A DNA stretch of 64,000 bases from Pelosinus fermentans JBW45 (lineage in GTDB: Bacteria > Bacillota > Negativicutes > DSM-13327): assembly GCF_000271665.2 (NCBI RefSeq), contig NZ_CP010978.1, forward strand, positions 156,501 to 220,500, written 5' to 3'. A program made the translations under genes and the position numbers. Shown here one piece after another: positions 42,857-50,572 of the stretch (positions are counted from its first letter, which is position 1; each line of letters opens with the position of its first letter). Below the pieces are notes generated by a model. The model was not told where the DNA came from. It did not search any database and worked only from the letters and a program-made list of their open reading frames with translations.

Positions 42857-43614
42857 AGGGAACGCTGATTCTTATCACTTTTATGAGCAGCGAAATCTGT
42901 ATTTACCTGCCGCCATCCTATGACATGTATGAGGAGCATTTTCCCGTTGTTTATCTGCATGATGGCGGTTACCTGTTTCGCGACTGTCTGAGTGAGTTAG
43001 AAGAAATGATGATTGAAAAAGAACTGCGGGAGTTTATCTTTGTAGGCATTAAACCGGATAATCGCAATGATGAGTATAGTCCTTGGTTTGCGAAAGCGGT
43101 AACAGCAGGATTTTCTGACTTTGGCGGTCAGGGAGCCCAGTATCTTGCTTTTTTGGTAAAGGAGCTGAAACCGTACATCGATGAGAAGTATCGTACGATA
43201 AGGAATCCGGAAAATACAGCAATTGCAGGTGCATCTTTTGGGGGATTGATTTCGATGTACGCGGCGTACCTGTACCCCGGGGTTTTTGGCAGGATCGCCT
43301 CTATCTCAGGCTCTTTTTGGTATGCAGGATTTATTGCGTTTATGCGTGCAGCAGATATTGTACATCGCGGGCGTAGGATTTACATGGACGTTGGATCATT
43401 AGAGGGGACGAAAAAAGATAACGAACAAAGAAACATGGTCGCAAAGAATCAAGAAGCTTATGCGATTTTATTAGATAAAGGGTTTTCTCGGGAATACTGC
43501 CAATTTGTTACCCACGAAGGTGGGGACCATGGGCACGCCTTCTTTCTGAAGCGTTTTCCAACAGCATTACAATGGTTATTTCCCATAAAGATGACCAGTT
43601 GCTCTAAAAGATAG
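42853..43614 (+). CDS. Siderophore esterase-like alpha/beta hydrolase (Fes/IroE/BesA type)
   Basis: A 253-residue cytoplasmic hydrolase. Nucleophile motif GASFGG, VVYLHDGGYLF oxyanion strand and catalytic His in GGDHGHAFF are visible. No signal peptide is present. Coupled to the ABC ATPase by ATGA, it most likely cleaves an imported ferric tri-lactone or ester siderophore to release iron, as Fes and BesA do. The last eight codons form one arm of the operon terminator. Confidence 0.85.
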   Translation: MKGTLILITFMSSEICIYLPPSYDMYEEHFPVVYLHDGGYLFRDCLSELEEMMIEKELREFIFVGIKPDNRNDEYSPWFAKAVTAGFSDFGGQGAQYLAFLVKELKPYIDEKYRTIRNPENTAIAGASFGGLISMYAAYLYPGVFGRIASISGSFWYAGFIAFMRAADIVHRGRRIYMDVGSLEGTKKDNEQRNMVAKNQEAYAILLDKGFSREYCQFVTHEGGDHGHAFFLKRFPTALQWLFPIKMTSCSKR

Positions 43615-43632
43615 AGCAGCTGGTCATTTTTT
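43591..43632 (+). terminator. Terminator overlapping the esterase 3' end
   Basis: ATGACCAGTTGCTCTA pairs with TAGAGCAGCTGGTCAT (one G-U) around AAAGA and leads into six T. The left arm is coding sequence. Confidence 0.92.
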
Positions 43633-43698
43633 GTTTCAAGGTAGATATTTTTACCATAGCAGAATGCATATGTTTTGTAGGTCAAAAATATCGAATGT

Positions 43699-43785
43699 TA
43701 TGAACCACAAAGGCACAATGCCGCCGTCCGCGGCACACAAAGGAGAACACAAAAAATATAAATAAAATCCTTAGTGTACTTTACG
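43699..43785. repeat. Dispersed hairpin repeat, ACAAAG dialect, copy 8
   Basis: TATGAACCACAAAGGCACAA, mini-hairpin GCCGC-CGTCC-GCGGC, CACACAAAGGAGAACACAAA. The right arm is decayed (TCCTTAGTGTACTTTACG). Confidence 0.75.
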
Positions 43786-43807
43786 AAAGAGAGCCGGGAA
43801 AGAAGAA

Positions 43808-43936
43808 TTGAACCGCAGAGACGCAGAGCGCGCAGAGAGGTATTCTTTAATCCTATTAATTATTTCTCTGTGTTCTCTGCGCCTCTGCGGTTCTAATGTG
43901 TTTTATATATTTTAAAGGACGCATAAGGATTTTCTT
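43808..43936. repeat. Dispersed hairpin repeat, CGCAGAG dialect, copy 9
   Basis: Left arm TTGAACCGCAGAGACGCAGA and GCGCGCAGAGAGG; right arm CTCTGTGTTCTCTGCGCCTC and TGCGGTTC; tail TTTTAAAGGACGCATAAGG. The tail runs into the LysR gene from its 3' side and supplies its last codons and stop. Confidence 0.85.
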
Positions 43937-44805
43937 AAGAAAGCGAAAAGCTTCTCTTCGGCTATGCCAAAGGTAGTTCTTTCAGAGCTGCGCAAAAATC
44001 CAACTTCTAGATCCAGATTCAAATCCTGTACTATTTTTACTGCCGTACCAGCAGGAGCTGGTGTGACGGTAGCTGCGGGAACCAGGGCAATGCCATGATT
44101 TGCTTGGACATAATACTTAAGTGCAGCTAAACTGTTGATTTCAAGTGTTGAGTAAGAAGTGCCTATTTTTTGTAATAAAATGGATAGCTTTTTTCGGAAA
44201 ACACATTCTCGAGAGGTAACTAAAAATCGCTCTCCTTTTAAATCCTGTATCGTGATTTTTTGTTTTACTGCAAGGGGATTCATGGAAGGAACCAGCAATA
44301 CAAGGGGCTCAGAAAATAAAGGATCAAACGTTAAGCCAGAGCTGGTTGTTGGTACAGAGGAAATAGCAAAGTCGATTTCGCCTTTTAGAGTGAGTTCCGT
44401 TAAGGTGCAGGTATTTCCAATTTGAATTGATATTTGTACTTTGGGATGGCGTTCCATGAAGGCAGCTAGAATGTTAGGCAATCGGAAACTTGCAGCAGGT
44501 TCTATGGCACCTATTAAAATCGAACCAGATTCTCCGAGGGTGATATCGCTCATAGTACTTTGTAATTGATCGACGTCTCGTAGGATATGGGCGGATTGTT
44601 CGCTGCAGATTCTTCCTGCTTCTGTCAGACGAAAGCTTTTCCCCCGTTCAAATAAGGTAACTCCCAAATCTCGCTCTAATTTTTGAATTTGCATCGTTAC
44701 AGTGGATTGTGCATAGCGAAGCTCTTGGGCGGCTTTTTGGAAGCTTCCCAGCTTTACAATCGTTAGGAATGTTTTGAGTCCTCGTAGATCCATATTTGTT
44801 ATCAC
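43912..44805 (-). CDS. LysR family transcriptional regulator
   Basis: A 297-residue protein with N-terminal winged HTH (LGSFQKAAQELRYAQSTVTMQIQKLERDLG) and a C-terminal periplasmic-binding-like effector domain. It is divergent from a QueG-like Fe-S protein and probably controls it. The last residues (KSLCVL) and the TAA come from the tail of a dispersed repeat element, so the original C-terminus may have been different. Confidence 0.9.
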   Translation of the reverse strand: MITNMDLRGLKTFLTIVKLGSFQKAAQELRYAQSTVTMQIQKLERDLGVTLFERGKSFRLTEAGRICSEQSAHILRDVDQLQSTMSDITLGESGSILIGAIEPAASFRLPNILAAFMERHPKVQISIQIGNTCTLTELTLKGEIDFAISSVPTTSSGLTFDPLFSEPLVLLVPSMNPLAVKQKITIQDLKGERFLVTSRECVFRKKLSILLQKIGTSYSTLEINSLAALKYYVQANHGIALVPAATVTPAPAGTAVKIVQDLNLDLEVGFLRSSERTTFGIAEEKLFAFLRKSLCVL

Positions 44806-44900
44806 TCCAATATTGATAGTTCAATAATATTGATATAATTATTCTCTTATTTCAATTATACAGAATTAAAGAGATGTAGTACAATGAAATTAGAAAATTA

Positions 44901-45000
44901 CTAGTACTTATCTGCGTTAAAACTATAGATAATTTAGCCAGGATTTTTTGACCTGCAAAGCGGAGGAACCGCGCAGATCGGGAATCACGCAATGTACTAG
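44901..45000 (+). repeat. Dispersed 88-bp repeat, copy 2 (plus orientation)
   Basis: 44901-44986 matches the reverse complement of 20267-20354. This copy is bordered by CTAGTAC (44901-44907) and GTACTAG (44994-45000), a perfect 7-bp terminal inverted repeat. It lies in the lysR/QueG-like intergenic region. No ORF. Confidence 0.8.
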
Positions 45001-45017
45001 GGGTGGGGGAATGATGT

Positions 45018-45821
45018 ATGACAGGAATAACGTTACAGGGGATACGAGATGCTGCACATGATTTCACAAGGAACAGTCCAATGAATACGATTGCAGAGTT
45101 AGATTCATTGCAGCTTTTTGATGCGCCGCTGATTGCAGCAGCAGATGCCTTTGACCCATTATTTACAAAGTTAAAGGAAAAAGAGGTTGTAGGTCCGCAG
45201 CATCTAATGCCCCAGGAGTGGTTAGAAGGTGCCAAGTCGGTTATATCTTACTTCCTGCCCTTGACGAAAAGAGTCCGTGAAGCGAATCGAAATCTAGGGG
45301 TGGCTGCTCGGGAATGGATGTATGGACGCTATGAAGGAGAGCAATTCAATAACTCTTTGAGTAACTATTTAGTAGAGTTTTTAGAAAGCGCTGGAATGAG
45401 AGCCCTTGTTCCCGTTATGGATTCTCGTTTTAGTGTGGCCAATCGCCGCAGTAATTGGTCAGAACGGCATGTTGCCTTTGTAGCTGGTTTAGGAACCTTT
45501 AGCCTGAATCGGTCATTAATTACAACTCATGGTTCCGCAGGCAGGATTGGCAGTATCATTGTAGATGTTATCATTGATCCTACTGAGCGGCAGTATACTG
45601 CAATTGATGAACATTGCATCAAATGTGGTGCTTGTATCTTGCGCTGTCCTCCTTTGGCGATCAATGAGCAAGGTAAGGATAATGCAGTTTGCTCAGATTA
45701 CCTTGATCGCGTATTGGCGCGCTATCGTCCCAGATACGGCTGCGGAAAATGTCAGACCGCTGTGCCTTGTGAAGCGCGTATTCCCCGCGTACAAGCAAGT
45801 TCTATGTCTGTAAACAGATAA
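45018..45821 (+). CDS. QueG-like (epoxyqueuosine reductase family) double [4Fe-4S] protein
   Basis: A 267-residue protein. The central stretch WSERHVAFVAGLGTFSLNRSLIT is a family marker, and the C-terminus has CIKCGACILRCPPLAI and YGCGKCQTAVPCEARIP for two clusters. True QueG is a cobalamin-dependent tRNA enzyme of about 350 or more residues; this shorter protein may be a related reductase with another substrate. Controlled probably by the divergent LysR. Confidence 0.8.
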   Translation: MTGITLQGIRDAAHDFTRNSPMNTIAELDSLQLFDAPLIAAADAFDPLFTKLKEKEVVGPQHLMPQEWLEGAKSVISYFLPLTKRVREANRNLGVAAREWMYGRYEGEQFNNSLSNYLVEFLESAGMRALVPVMDSRFSVANRRSNWSERHVAFVAGLGTFSLNRSLITTHGSAGRIGSIIVDVIIDPTERQYTAIDEHCIKCGACILRCPPLAINEQGKDNAVCSDYLDRVLARYRPRYGCGKCQTAVPCEARIPRVQASSMSVNR

Positions 45822-45901
45822 TAAATCAAATAGCACTATTAATAAAAATACTAATGTTAGACAACATTTAAACAACAAAAATATATAGCTTTATAAAAAA
45901 A

Positions 45902-45991
45902 TTGAACCGCGAAGTCGCGAAGCAGTACGAAGAACAGGTCGAGATATGTGTATTCTCTATTCTTCGTAGTCTTCGCATCATTGCGGTTCAA
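45902..45991. repeat. Dispersed hairpin repeat, CGAAG dialect, copy 10
   Basis: TTGAACCGCGAAGTCGCGAA and GCAGTACGAAGAAC on the left; TTCTTCGTAGTCTTCGCATC and ATTGCGGTTCAA on the right. Same design as the other copies but a third arm vocabulary. Confidence 0.8.
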
Positions 45992-46114
45992 AAATTTTTT
46001 ATATAATTGGTTTAATTGCATATAGTCAAATGCAGTTCAAAGAAATCCTTTCGATACAAAATATAGGATGGGAAAAAGTTGTACCTTCTCACGAGGGGTT
46101 AGGAGTGAGCACCA

Positions 46115-47770
46115 ATGAGAATTAATAGCGCCATTGTGGAAACGAATAAGGCTGCGAGTCAGAAAGATAATGTGTCAAAGAAGAAGCCGCTATCACTTGT
46201 TCCTAATAGAGAGACAAGTTCTGCAAATTATGAAGATGCTGTCAAGGTTGAAATGTCTGAAGATACAAAGAATAAGGCTGATATACCGGCGCAAACATTG
46301 AAAAATATGCAAAATGGCGTATCCTTGCTGCAAGCTGCGGATCAAGATTTAGATAAAATTCGCAGCATGCTTGAGCGAGGAAAAGAACTAGCTGCTCAAG
46401 CGGCTGATTCTCAAGACGAAGCTGAAAAGGAAAGGCTTCAAAATGAAATTAATAGTATAAATCATAATATTGACAGCTATAAAACCACTTACTCATCAGA
46501 TCCGAATAATGAAGAGATTATGACTGCCTTAAAAAGTGATTGGTTAGAAGTAGCAGAAGATGTCATAAAGGAGCGTTATGGATTAGTCGGCGATGGAGCA
46601 GAATTACAGATCGTGCTGGATGAAGATTCTGTGCCTTATCTTGCTGCGATCATGTACAATTACGACAAAGATGGCAAAGCCATTAACCAGACCATGCATA
46701 TTGCCGTTAAGAGCGCACTTCCGGCTGCTTTGCCTAATGGGGGAAGAGACCCGGGGCAGTACGACGATCGCGTTATTACTCATGAGATGGTTCATGTGCT
46801 CATGGGGCGGACAATGAACTTTCAGGCGATGCCTAACTGGTTTAAAGAAGGAACTGCAGAGTTTATCCATGGCCCTAATGAAAGGGTTGCTGGTGATTTA
46901 AAGCGTAGTGGTGGAGGTATGAAAGGCGCAACAGCGCTTCAAGATGCTTTGGGGGATGGGACCAATAATTCCTGGGCGAATACGAGTTTAAATTATTCGG
47001 CAGCTTCCATGGCAGTACGTTATTTACATACGAAAATAAAAGAAGATGGCTATAGCGGCGGCGTAAAAGATTTGTTAACGGATCTAAAGTCCAACCCAAC
47101 GGAAAGCCTTGATCAAGCTTTGAACAATGTCTCTCGTTATTCTAATGTGAAAGATTTTGTTAATGATTACGTTAAAAATGGGAACGGAGCTGCATTTATC
47201 CATAAGCTTGATGTAGCGGGTGAATTTAAAGCTTCTCTAGCTGGAGGCGATACTGGAGCTATAGGAGGAGCTACTGTTGATGGTGGTCCTGTTCAGACGG
47301 CAGAATCGGTAATTCCTGATATCAATCATCCGACCGAGACACCGCTGGATAACTTCCGCGTTATCTGGCCAACTCGCAGGGAAGATCAAATTCCATATCA
47401 AGCAAACAAAGCTGCTACGATTGATAGTAGTACGGGGAATTACACACCTTTAAAAGTGGATAGCCATGTTCTTGGTACAGATCAAGTAGATCTTGTTAAG
47501 CATTCCGATGCAGCCAGCGCAGCTTTTGATAAGGCCATATCCTATATTACGGATAAGCAAGCGCAACTTGAGGAAATAAAAAATAAACTGAACAGTCAAG
47601 AGAGTGTGATAAATGAGAAGGTAAATCCTTCGGCAATAGCAGATTCCCATATGGTCAAAGAAGAGGTAGAACAAGTGAAAACAAGCCTGAATGGTACAAA
47701 TGCTGCGGCTGTGTCGAAGATAACAACACTGCAGCCTAAGAGAGTATTGCAATTACTGAAAAGCAGTTAA
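46115..47770 (+). CDS. Flagellinolysin-like flagellin with zinc metallopeptidase domain
   Basis: A 551-residue protein. Residues about 60-125 (NMQNGVSLLQAADQDLDKI, MLERGKELAAQAADSQ) match the flagellin D1 N-terminal helix, and about 470-530 (AAFDKAISYITDKQAQLEEI, KNKLNSQ) its C-terminal partner. Between them lies a gluzincin peptidase: HEMVH (223-227) and the Glu-bearing PNWFKEGTAEFIHG (third ligand Glu245 or 249). This matches flagellinolysin, a flagellin with a protease in its variable domain that can be part of an active filament. The very N-terminal (D0) segment is unusual and Ser/Lys-rich. The gene is alone, not in a flagellar cluster. Confidence 0.85.
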   Translation: MRINSAIVETNKAASQKDNVSKKKPLSLVPNRETSSANYEDAVKVEMSEDTKNKADIPAQTLKNMQNGVSLLQAADQDLDKIRSMLERGKELAAQAADSQDEAEKERLQNEINSINHNIDSYKTTYSSDPNNEEIMTALKSDWLEVAEDVIKERYGLVGDGAELQIVLDEDSVPYLAAIMYNYDKDGKAINQTMHIAVKSALPAALPNGGRDPGQYDDRVITHEMVHVLMGRTMNFQAMPNWFKEGTAEFIHGPNERVAGDLKRSGGGMKGATALQDALGDGTNNSWANTSLNYSAASMAVRYLHTKIKEDGYSGGVKDLLTDLKSNPTESLDQALNNVSRYSNVKDFVNDYVKNGNGAAFIHKLDVAGEFKASLAGGDTGAIGGATVDGGPVQTAESVIPDINHPTETPLDNFRVIWPTRREDQIPYQANKAATIDSSTGNYTPLKVDSHVLGTDQVDLVKHSDAASAAFDKAISYITDKQAQLEEIKNKLNSQESVINEKVNPSAIADSHMVKEEVEQVKTSLNGTNAAAVSKITTLQPKRVLQLLKSS

Positions 47771-47780
47771 ATAAGAAAAT

Positions 47781-47817
47781 ACAAACTCCTGCAAGGAATG
47801 AACTTGCAGGAATTTGT
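47781..47817 (+). terminator. Hairpin after the flagellin-protease gene
   Basis: ACAAACTCCTGCAAG pairs with CTTGCAGGAATTTGT (one mismatch) across 7 nt. Weak U-tract. Confidence 0.7.
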
Positions 47818-47897
47818 ATGTAAAATGAGAAATAGAATAGAAACAGAGATTTTCTAGAAAGATAAGGTTATATAAAATGTAAAAATGAAGGTGAACC

Positions 47898-48242
47898 ATG
47901 AAAGTTGCTATATTAGTCAGAGAAGAAACCATGAAGCGTTGTACAGGTAAAGGCTGTCTTAATGCCTTCTTTCAAAGAAAGGATGCTTTTGCCGGATACG
48001 AGGGCGATATTGAGCTTATAACTTTTTCTCATGCTGACGGCGATATCGATCATAAGATTGAGACGATGATCAAAAATGGCGTCGATGTGGTGCATTTGTC
48101 TACCTGCATGCGGGGGAAAGCCGCTAATTATGAGGCATTAGCAAAGCGTCTAAGCGAGCATTTTGATGTTGTAGGATATACCCATGGATCAAAAGAAGGC
48201 AAGGGGCAAGAGACAATCATTATGAAGAAAATTACTAAGTAA
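47898..48242 (+). CDS. CGGC-domain protein
   Basis: A 114-residue protein with conserved Cys in MKRCTGKGCLNAF and VHLSTCMRGK, the pattern of CGGC-domain proteins (named for a Cys-rich motif, probably metal or thiol binding). The fold is alpha/beta with an N-terminal KVAILVREE strand. Function is not known. AAGGTG precedes the ATG. It stands alone between the flagellin-protease and a repeat. Confidence 0.75.
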   Translation: MKVAILVREETMKRCTGKGCLNAFFQRKDAFAGYEGDIELITFSHADGDIDHKIETMIKNGVDVVHLSTCMRGKAANYEALAKRLSEHFDVVGYTHGSKEGKGQETIIMKKITK

Positions 48243-48257
48243 AGAAAATATAAGATG

Positions 48258-48362
48258 TTATGAACCACAAAGACGCAAAGGACACAAAGGGTTTATTATA
48301 TTTTTTGTGTTCTCCTTTGTGTGCCGCGGCTAGCGGCATTGTGCCTTTGTGGTTCAATTTGT
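48258..48362. repeat. Dispersed hairpin repeat, ACAAAG dialect, inverted copy 11
   Basis: TATGAACCACAAAGACGCAA and AGGACACAAAGGG on the left; TTTTTTGTGTTCTCCTTTGT, mini-hairpin GCCGC-GGCTA-GCGGC, ATTGTGCCTTTGTGGTTCAA on the right. The mini-hairpin is in the right arm here, so the element is in the opposite orientation to copies 4, 6 and 8. Confidence 0.85.
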
Positions 48363-48447
48363 TTATTGCAGAATTTTGACAATCTCACAGTTTTCTGATA
48401 GGATAAACCAATTGAATTTGGAATCCTGTTTGTGTTGCATGGGGGGG

Positions 48448-49779
48448 ATGACTGTGAGTCAGTTATCGTTATTTAAACTTGCCTGGCCGATATTTTTGGA
48501 ATTATTTCTGATTACGTTGGTAGGGTTTGTAAATGTATTTATATTGAGTAAGTATGACAGTGTTGCTGCGGCAGCTGTGGAAGCTACGATTCAAATTCTA
48601 TGGAATTTTCTTTTGGTATTTGCCATCATTTCCATGGGAACCTCGGTTTTAGTGGCGCAAAATGTAGGGGCCAAACGACCGGAAGAAATTGATAAAGTGG
48701 CTGCTGTATCTCTGCTATTTAATGCGATTCTGGGCGGGATAGCCAGTTTGGTGCTAGTCATTGGCGGAAAAAAGATGTTGATGTTTATGGGAATTGCTGA
48801 TAATTTATTATCCTATGCTCATACCTACTTGCTCCTGGCAGGTGGTTTTATTTTTTTTGATGCGATGCTGTCATCGGCTGATGCCATACTGAAAGGCTTT
48901 GGGAAAACAAAGCAGTGTCTTGCGATTACCGCTTTTATGAATATTTTAAATTTGATCGGTTCCGTAGTACTGGGGCTTGGGGTGGCAGGAATTCCGGCGA
49001 TGGGGGTTTATGGTGTTGGGATTGCGGCTGTTTGCAGTAAAGGAATTGCAGTGTGCTCTGCCTTGGTATATTTATTTACTAAGCTGCTTAAGCTTGATAT
49101 CCTGCGTCATTTACTTCAATTTCCTAAGACGCAATTGAAACAATTATTGAAGATTGGCTTTCCGGCTGCAATGGAAAACATGTCTTATAACATGAGTCAG
49201 ACGGTGCTCATGACCATCATTATTGTCCATTTGGGCGCCGATGCGTATATTACTCGCACCTATGCCTGGTCCATTATTAAAATGGCCTTCCTATTTTCTT
49301 TAGCTATTGGACAAGCCAATATTATTATGATCGGGCAATTGGTGGGTGCCAGAAAATTTGAAGAAGCAGAGAAAGCTGGAATGCATAATTTTTTGATTGC
49401 CTTTGGTTCTGCCTGGATCATTGGCGGTATGTTGTTCTTATTTAGGTATCATCTCATAGGGATATTCACCACGGATGCAAAGATTATCGCTCTTGGTGCC
49501 CTGATCTTTGCAATTGATGCTCTTCTAGAGCCGGGACGAACGTTTAATATTGTCTTTATTTATGGTTTGCGGGGAGCTGGAGATGTCAATTTCCCTGTGA
49601 TCGTTGCCATACTTTCCATGTGGTCTGTTACCATCGGGCTGGGTTACTATCTGGGAGTCATTTTAGGATTTGGTCTGCCGGCGATTTGGGCTCTGATGCT
49701 TGTCGATGAATGGCTGCGTGGAATGTGTATGTTATGGCGCTGGAAAAGCGGTGCATGGAAGGCCAAGATCATGGTATAA
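48448..49779 (+). CDS. MATE family multidrug/cation antiporter
   Basis: About 443 residues with twelve spans in two homologous halves. FKLAWPIFLELFLITLVGFVN starts the first bundle, and IGFPAAMENMSYNMSQTVLM the second. The start at 48448 (behind a G-run) is chosen because the longer frame would include repeat 48258-48362. It exports cationic compounds using Na+ or H+. Its 3' end overlaps the convergent DNA-repair gene by 11 bp. Confidence 0.9.
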   Translation: MTVSQLSLFKLAWPIFLELFLITLVGFVNVFILSKYDSVAAAAVEATIQILWNFLLVFAIISMGTSVLVAQNVGAKRPEEIDKVAAVSLLFNAILGGIASLVLVIGGKKMLMFMGIADNLLSYAHTYLLLAGGFIFFDAMLSSADAILKGFGKTKQCLAITAFMNILNLIGSVVLGLGVAGIPAMGVYGVGIAAVCSKGIAVCSALVYLFTKLLKLDILRHLLQFPKTQLKQLLKIGFPAAMENMSYNMSQTVLMTIIIVHLGADAYITRTYAWSIIKMAFLFSLAIGQANIIMIGQLVGARKFEEAEKAGMHNFLIAFGSAWIIGGMLFLFRYHLIGIFTTDAKIIALGALIFAIDALLEPGRTFNIVFIYGLRGAGDVNFPVIVAILSMWSVTIGLGYYLGVILGFGLPAIWALMLVDEWLRGMCMLWRWKSGAWKAKIMV

Positions 49780-50572
49780 GGAACTTGGCGGTATCCTCCA
49801 GTTTCAACGGAGATTTCTTTCGTGGTCCGCCGAATTCTGTCATGTACTTCCAGTAACGCTTTGGCATATGGCTCATGCGGCATTTAGGGTTATGACGGCC
49901 TTGTATTTCGATGGTATCGTAGAAGAGCTGCCATAGTTCCCGGTAGGATTGTTCTTGTTCATCCGGTTCAGGCAGTTCAAGATCCTCAATGGAAATAATG
50001 GCTGACTGGTAAGGCTGATAAACCAGTGCCATGCCATGGGTTTTATCATAGATTAGAAAACGCTCTTCTGGATAACGTTCACTAAAATGCTGTGTCATCA
50101 GCGGCAGTACGTAATTCTTGGGCTCTATTTGGGCAACCAGAATATTGCTGAAGATGGAAAAGCGTACAAATCCTTTCAGCAGGTGACTTTCGTTGTCCAA
50201 ATGCTTTACTGCCTTAAAAAGGATGTTGACTACATCATTGGCCAACATACTCATTACGGATTGGCCATGGCGGTAGCCTAAACGCAGGAATAAAAGGATG
50301 TACAATTCTTTTTGTGTAAAGCAGGTTAAGAAGGCGCGGCGTATAAAGTTCAGAGCATCGAATCCCATTTTTTCTGGGATGGAAGCCAGCACTCGGCTCG
50401 ACTTTTGAACATCGGTCCGAATTTCTTTAACGGTAAAAAGCAACGTCTGAGAGGTATCCGGCAGAATGATTTCTGTCGGAATTTCTTTTTTATCATAGCT
50501 TTCAAATACGCAGCAGAGCAGCCCGTCAAAGCTTCCGTCATAACGATAAATCAGATTGGATTGGTCAAACAT
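49769..50572 (-). CDS. TIGR03915-family putative DNA metabolism/repair protein
   Basis: A 267-residue protein beginning LIYRYDGSFDGLLCCVFESY, the signature of the SAM/DNA-repair partner family that always accompanies the radical-SAM protein encoded just upstream. The C-terminal part ELWQLFYDTIEIQGRHNPKCRMSHMPKRYW is rich in basic and aromatic residues and may bind DNA or uracil-like bases. The start overlaps the radical-SAM stop by 22 bp. Biochemical role not established. Confidence 0.85.
   Translation of the reverse strand: MFDQSNLIYRYDGSFDGLLCCVFESYDKKEIPTEIILPDTSQTLLFTVKEIRTDVQKSSRVLASIPEKMGFDALNFIRRAFLTCFTQKELYILLFLRLGYRHGQSVMSMLANDVVNILFKAVKHLDNESHLLKGFVRFSIFSNILVAQIEPKNYVLPLMTQHFSERYPEERFLIYDKTHGMALVYQPYQSAIISIEDLELPEPDEQEQSYRELWQLFYDTIEIQGRHNPKCRMSHMPKRYWKYMTEFGGPRKKSPLKLEDTAKFLIP

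Noticed and set aside
46020-46114. SigmaD/sigma28 promoter before the flagellin-protease gene
   Set aside because: A TCGATAC word resembles the -10 box but no TAAA -35 stands at the required distance.
48349-48447. Longer MATE protein start
   Set aside because: The extra N-terminal residues are encoded partly by dispersed repeat copy 11 and lack a ribosome site.
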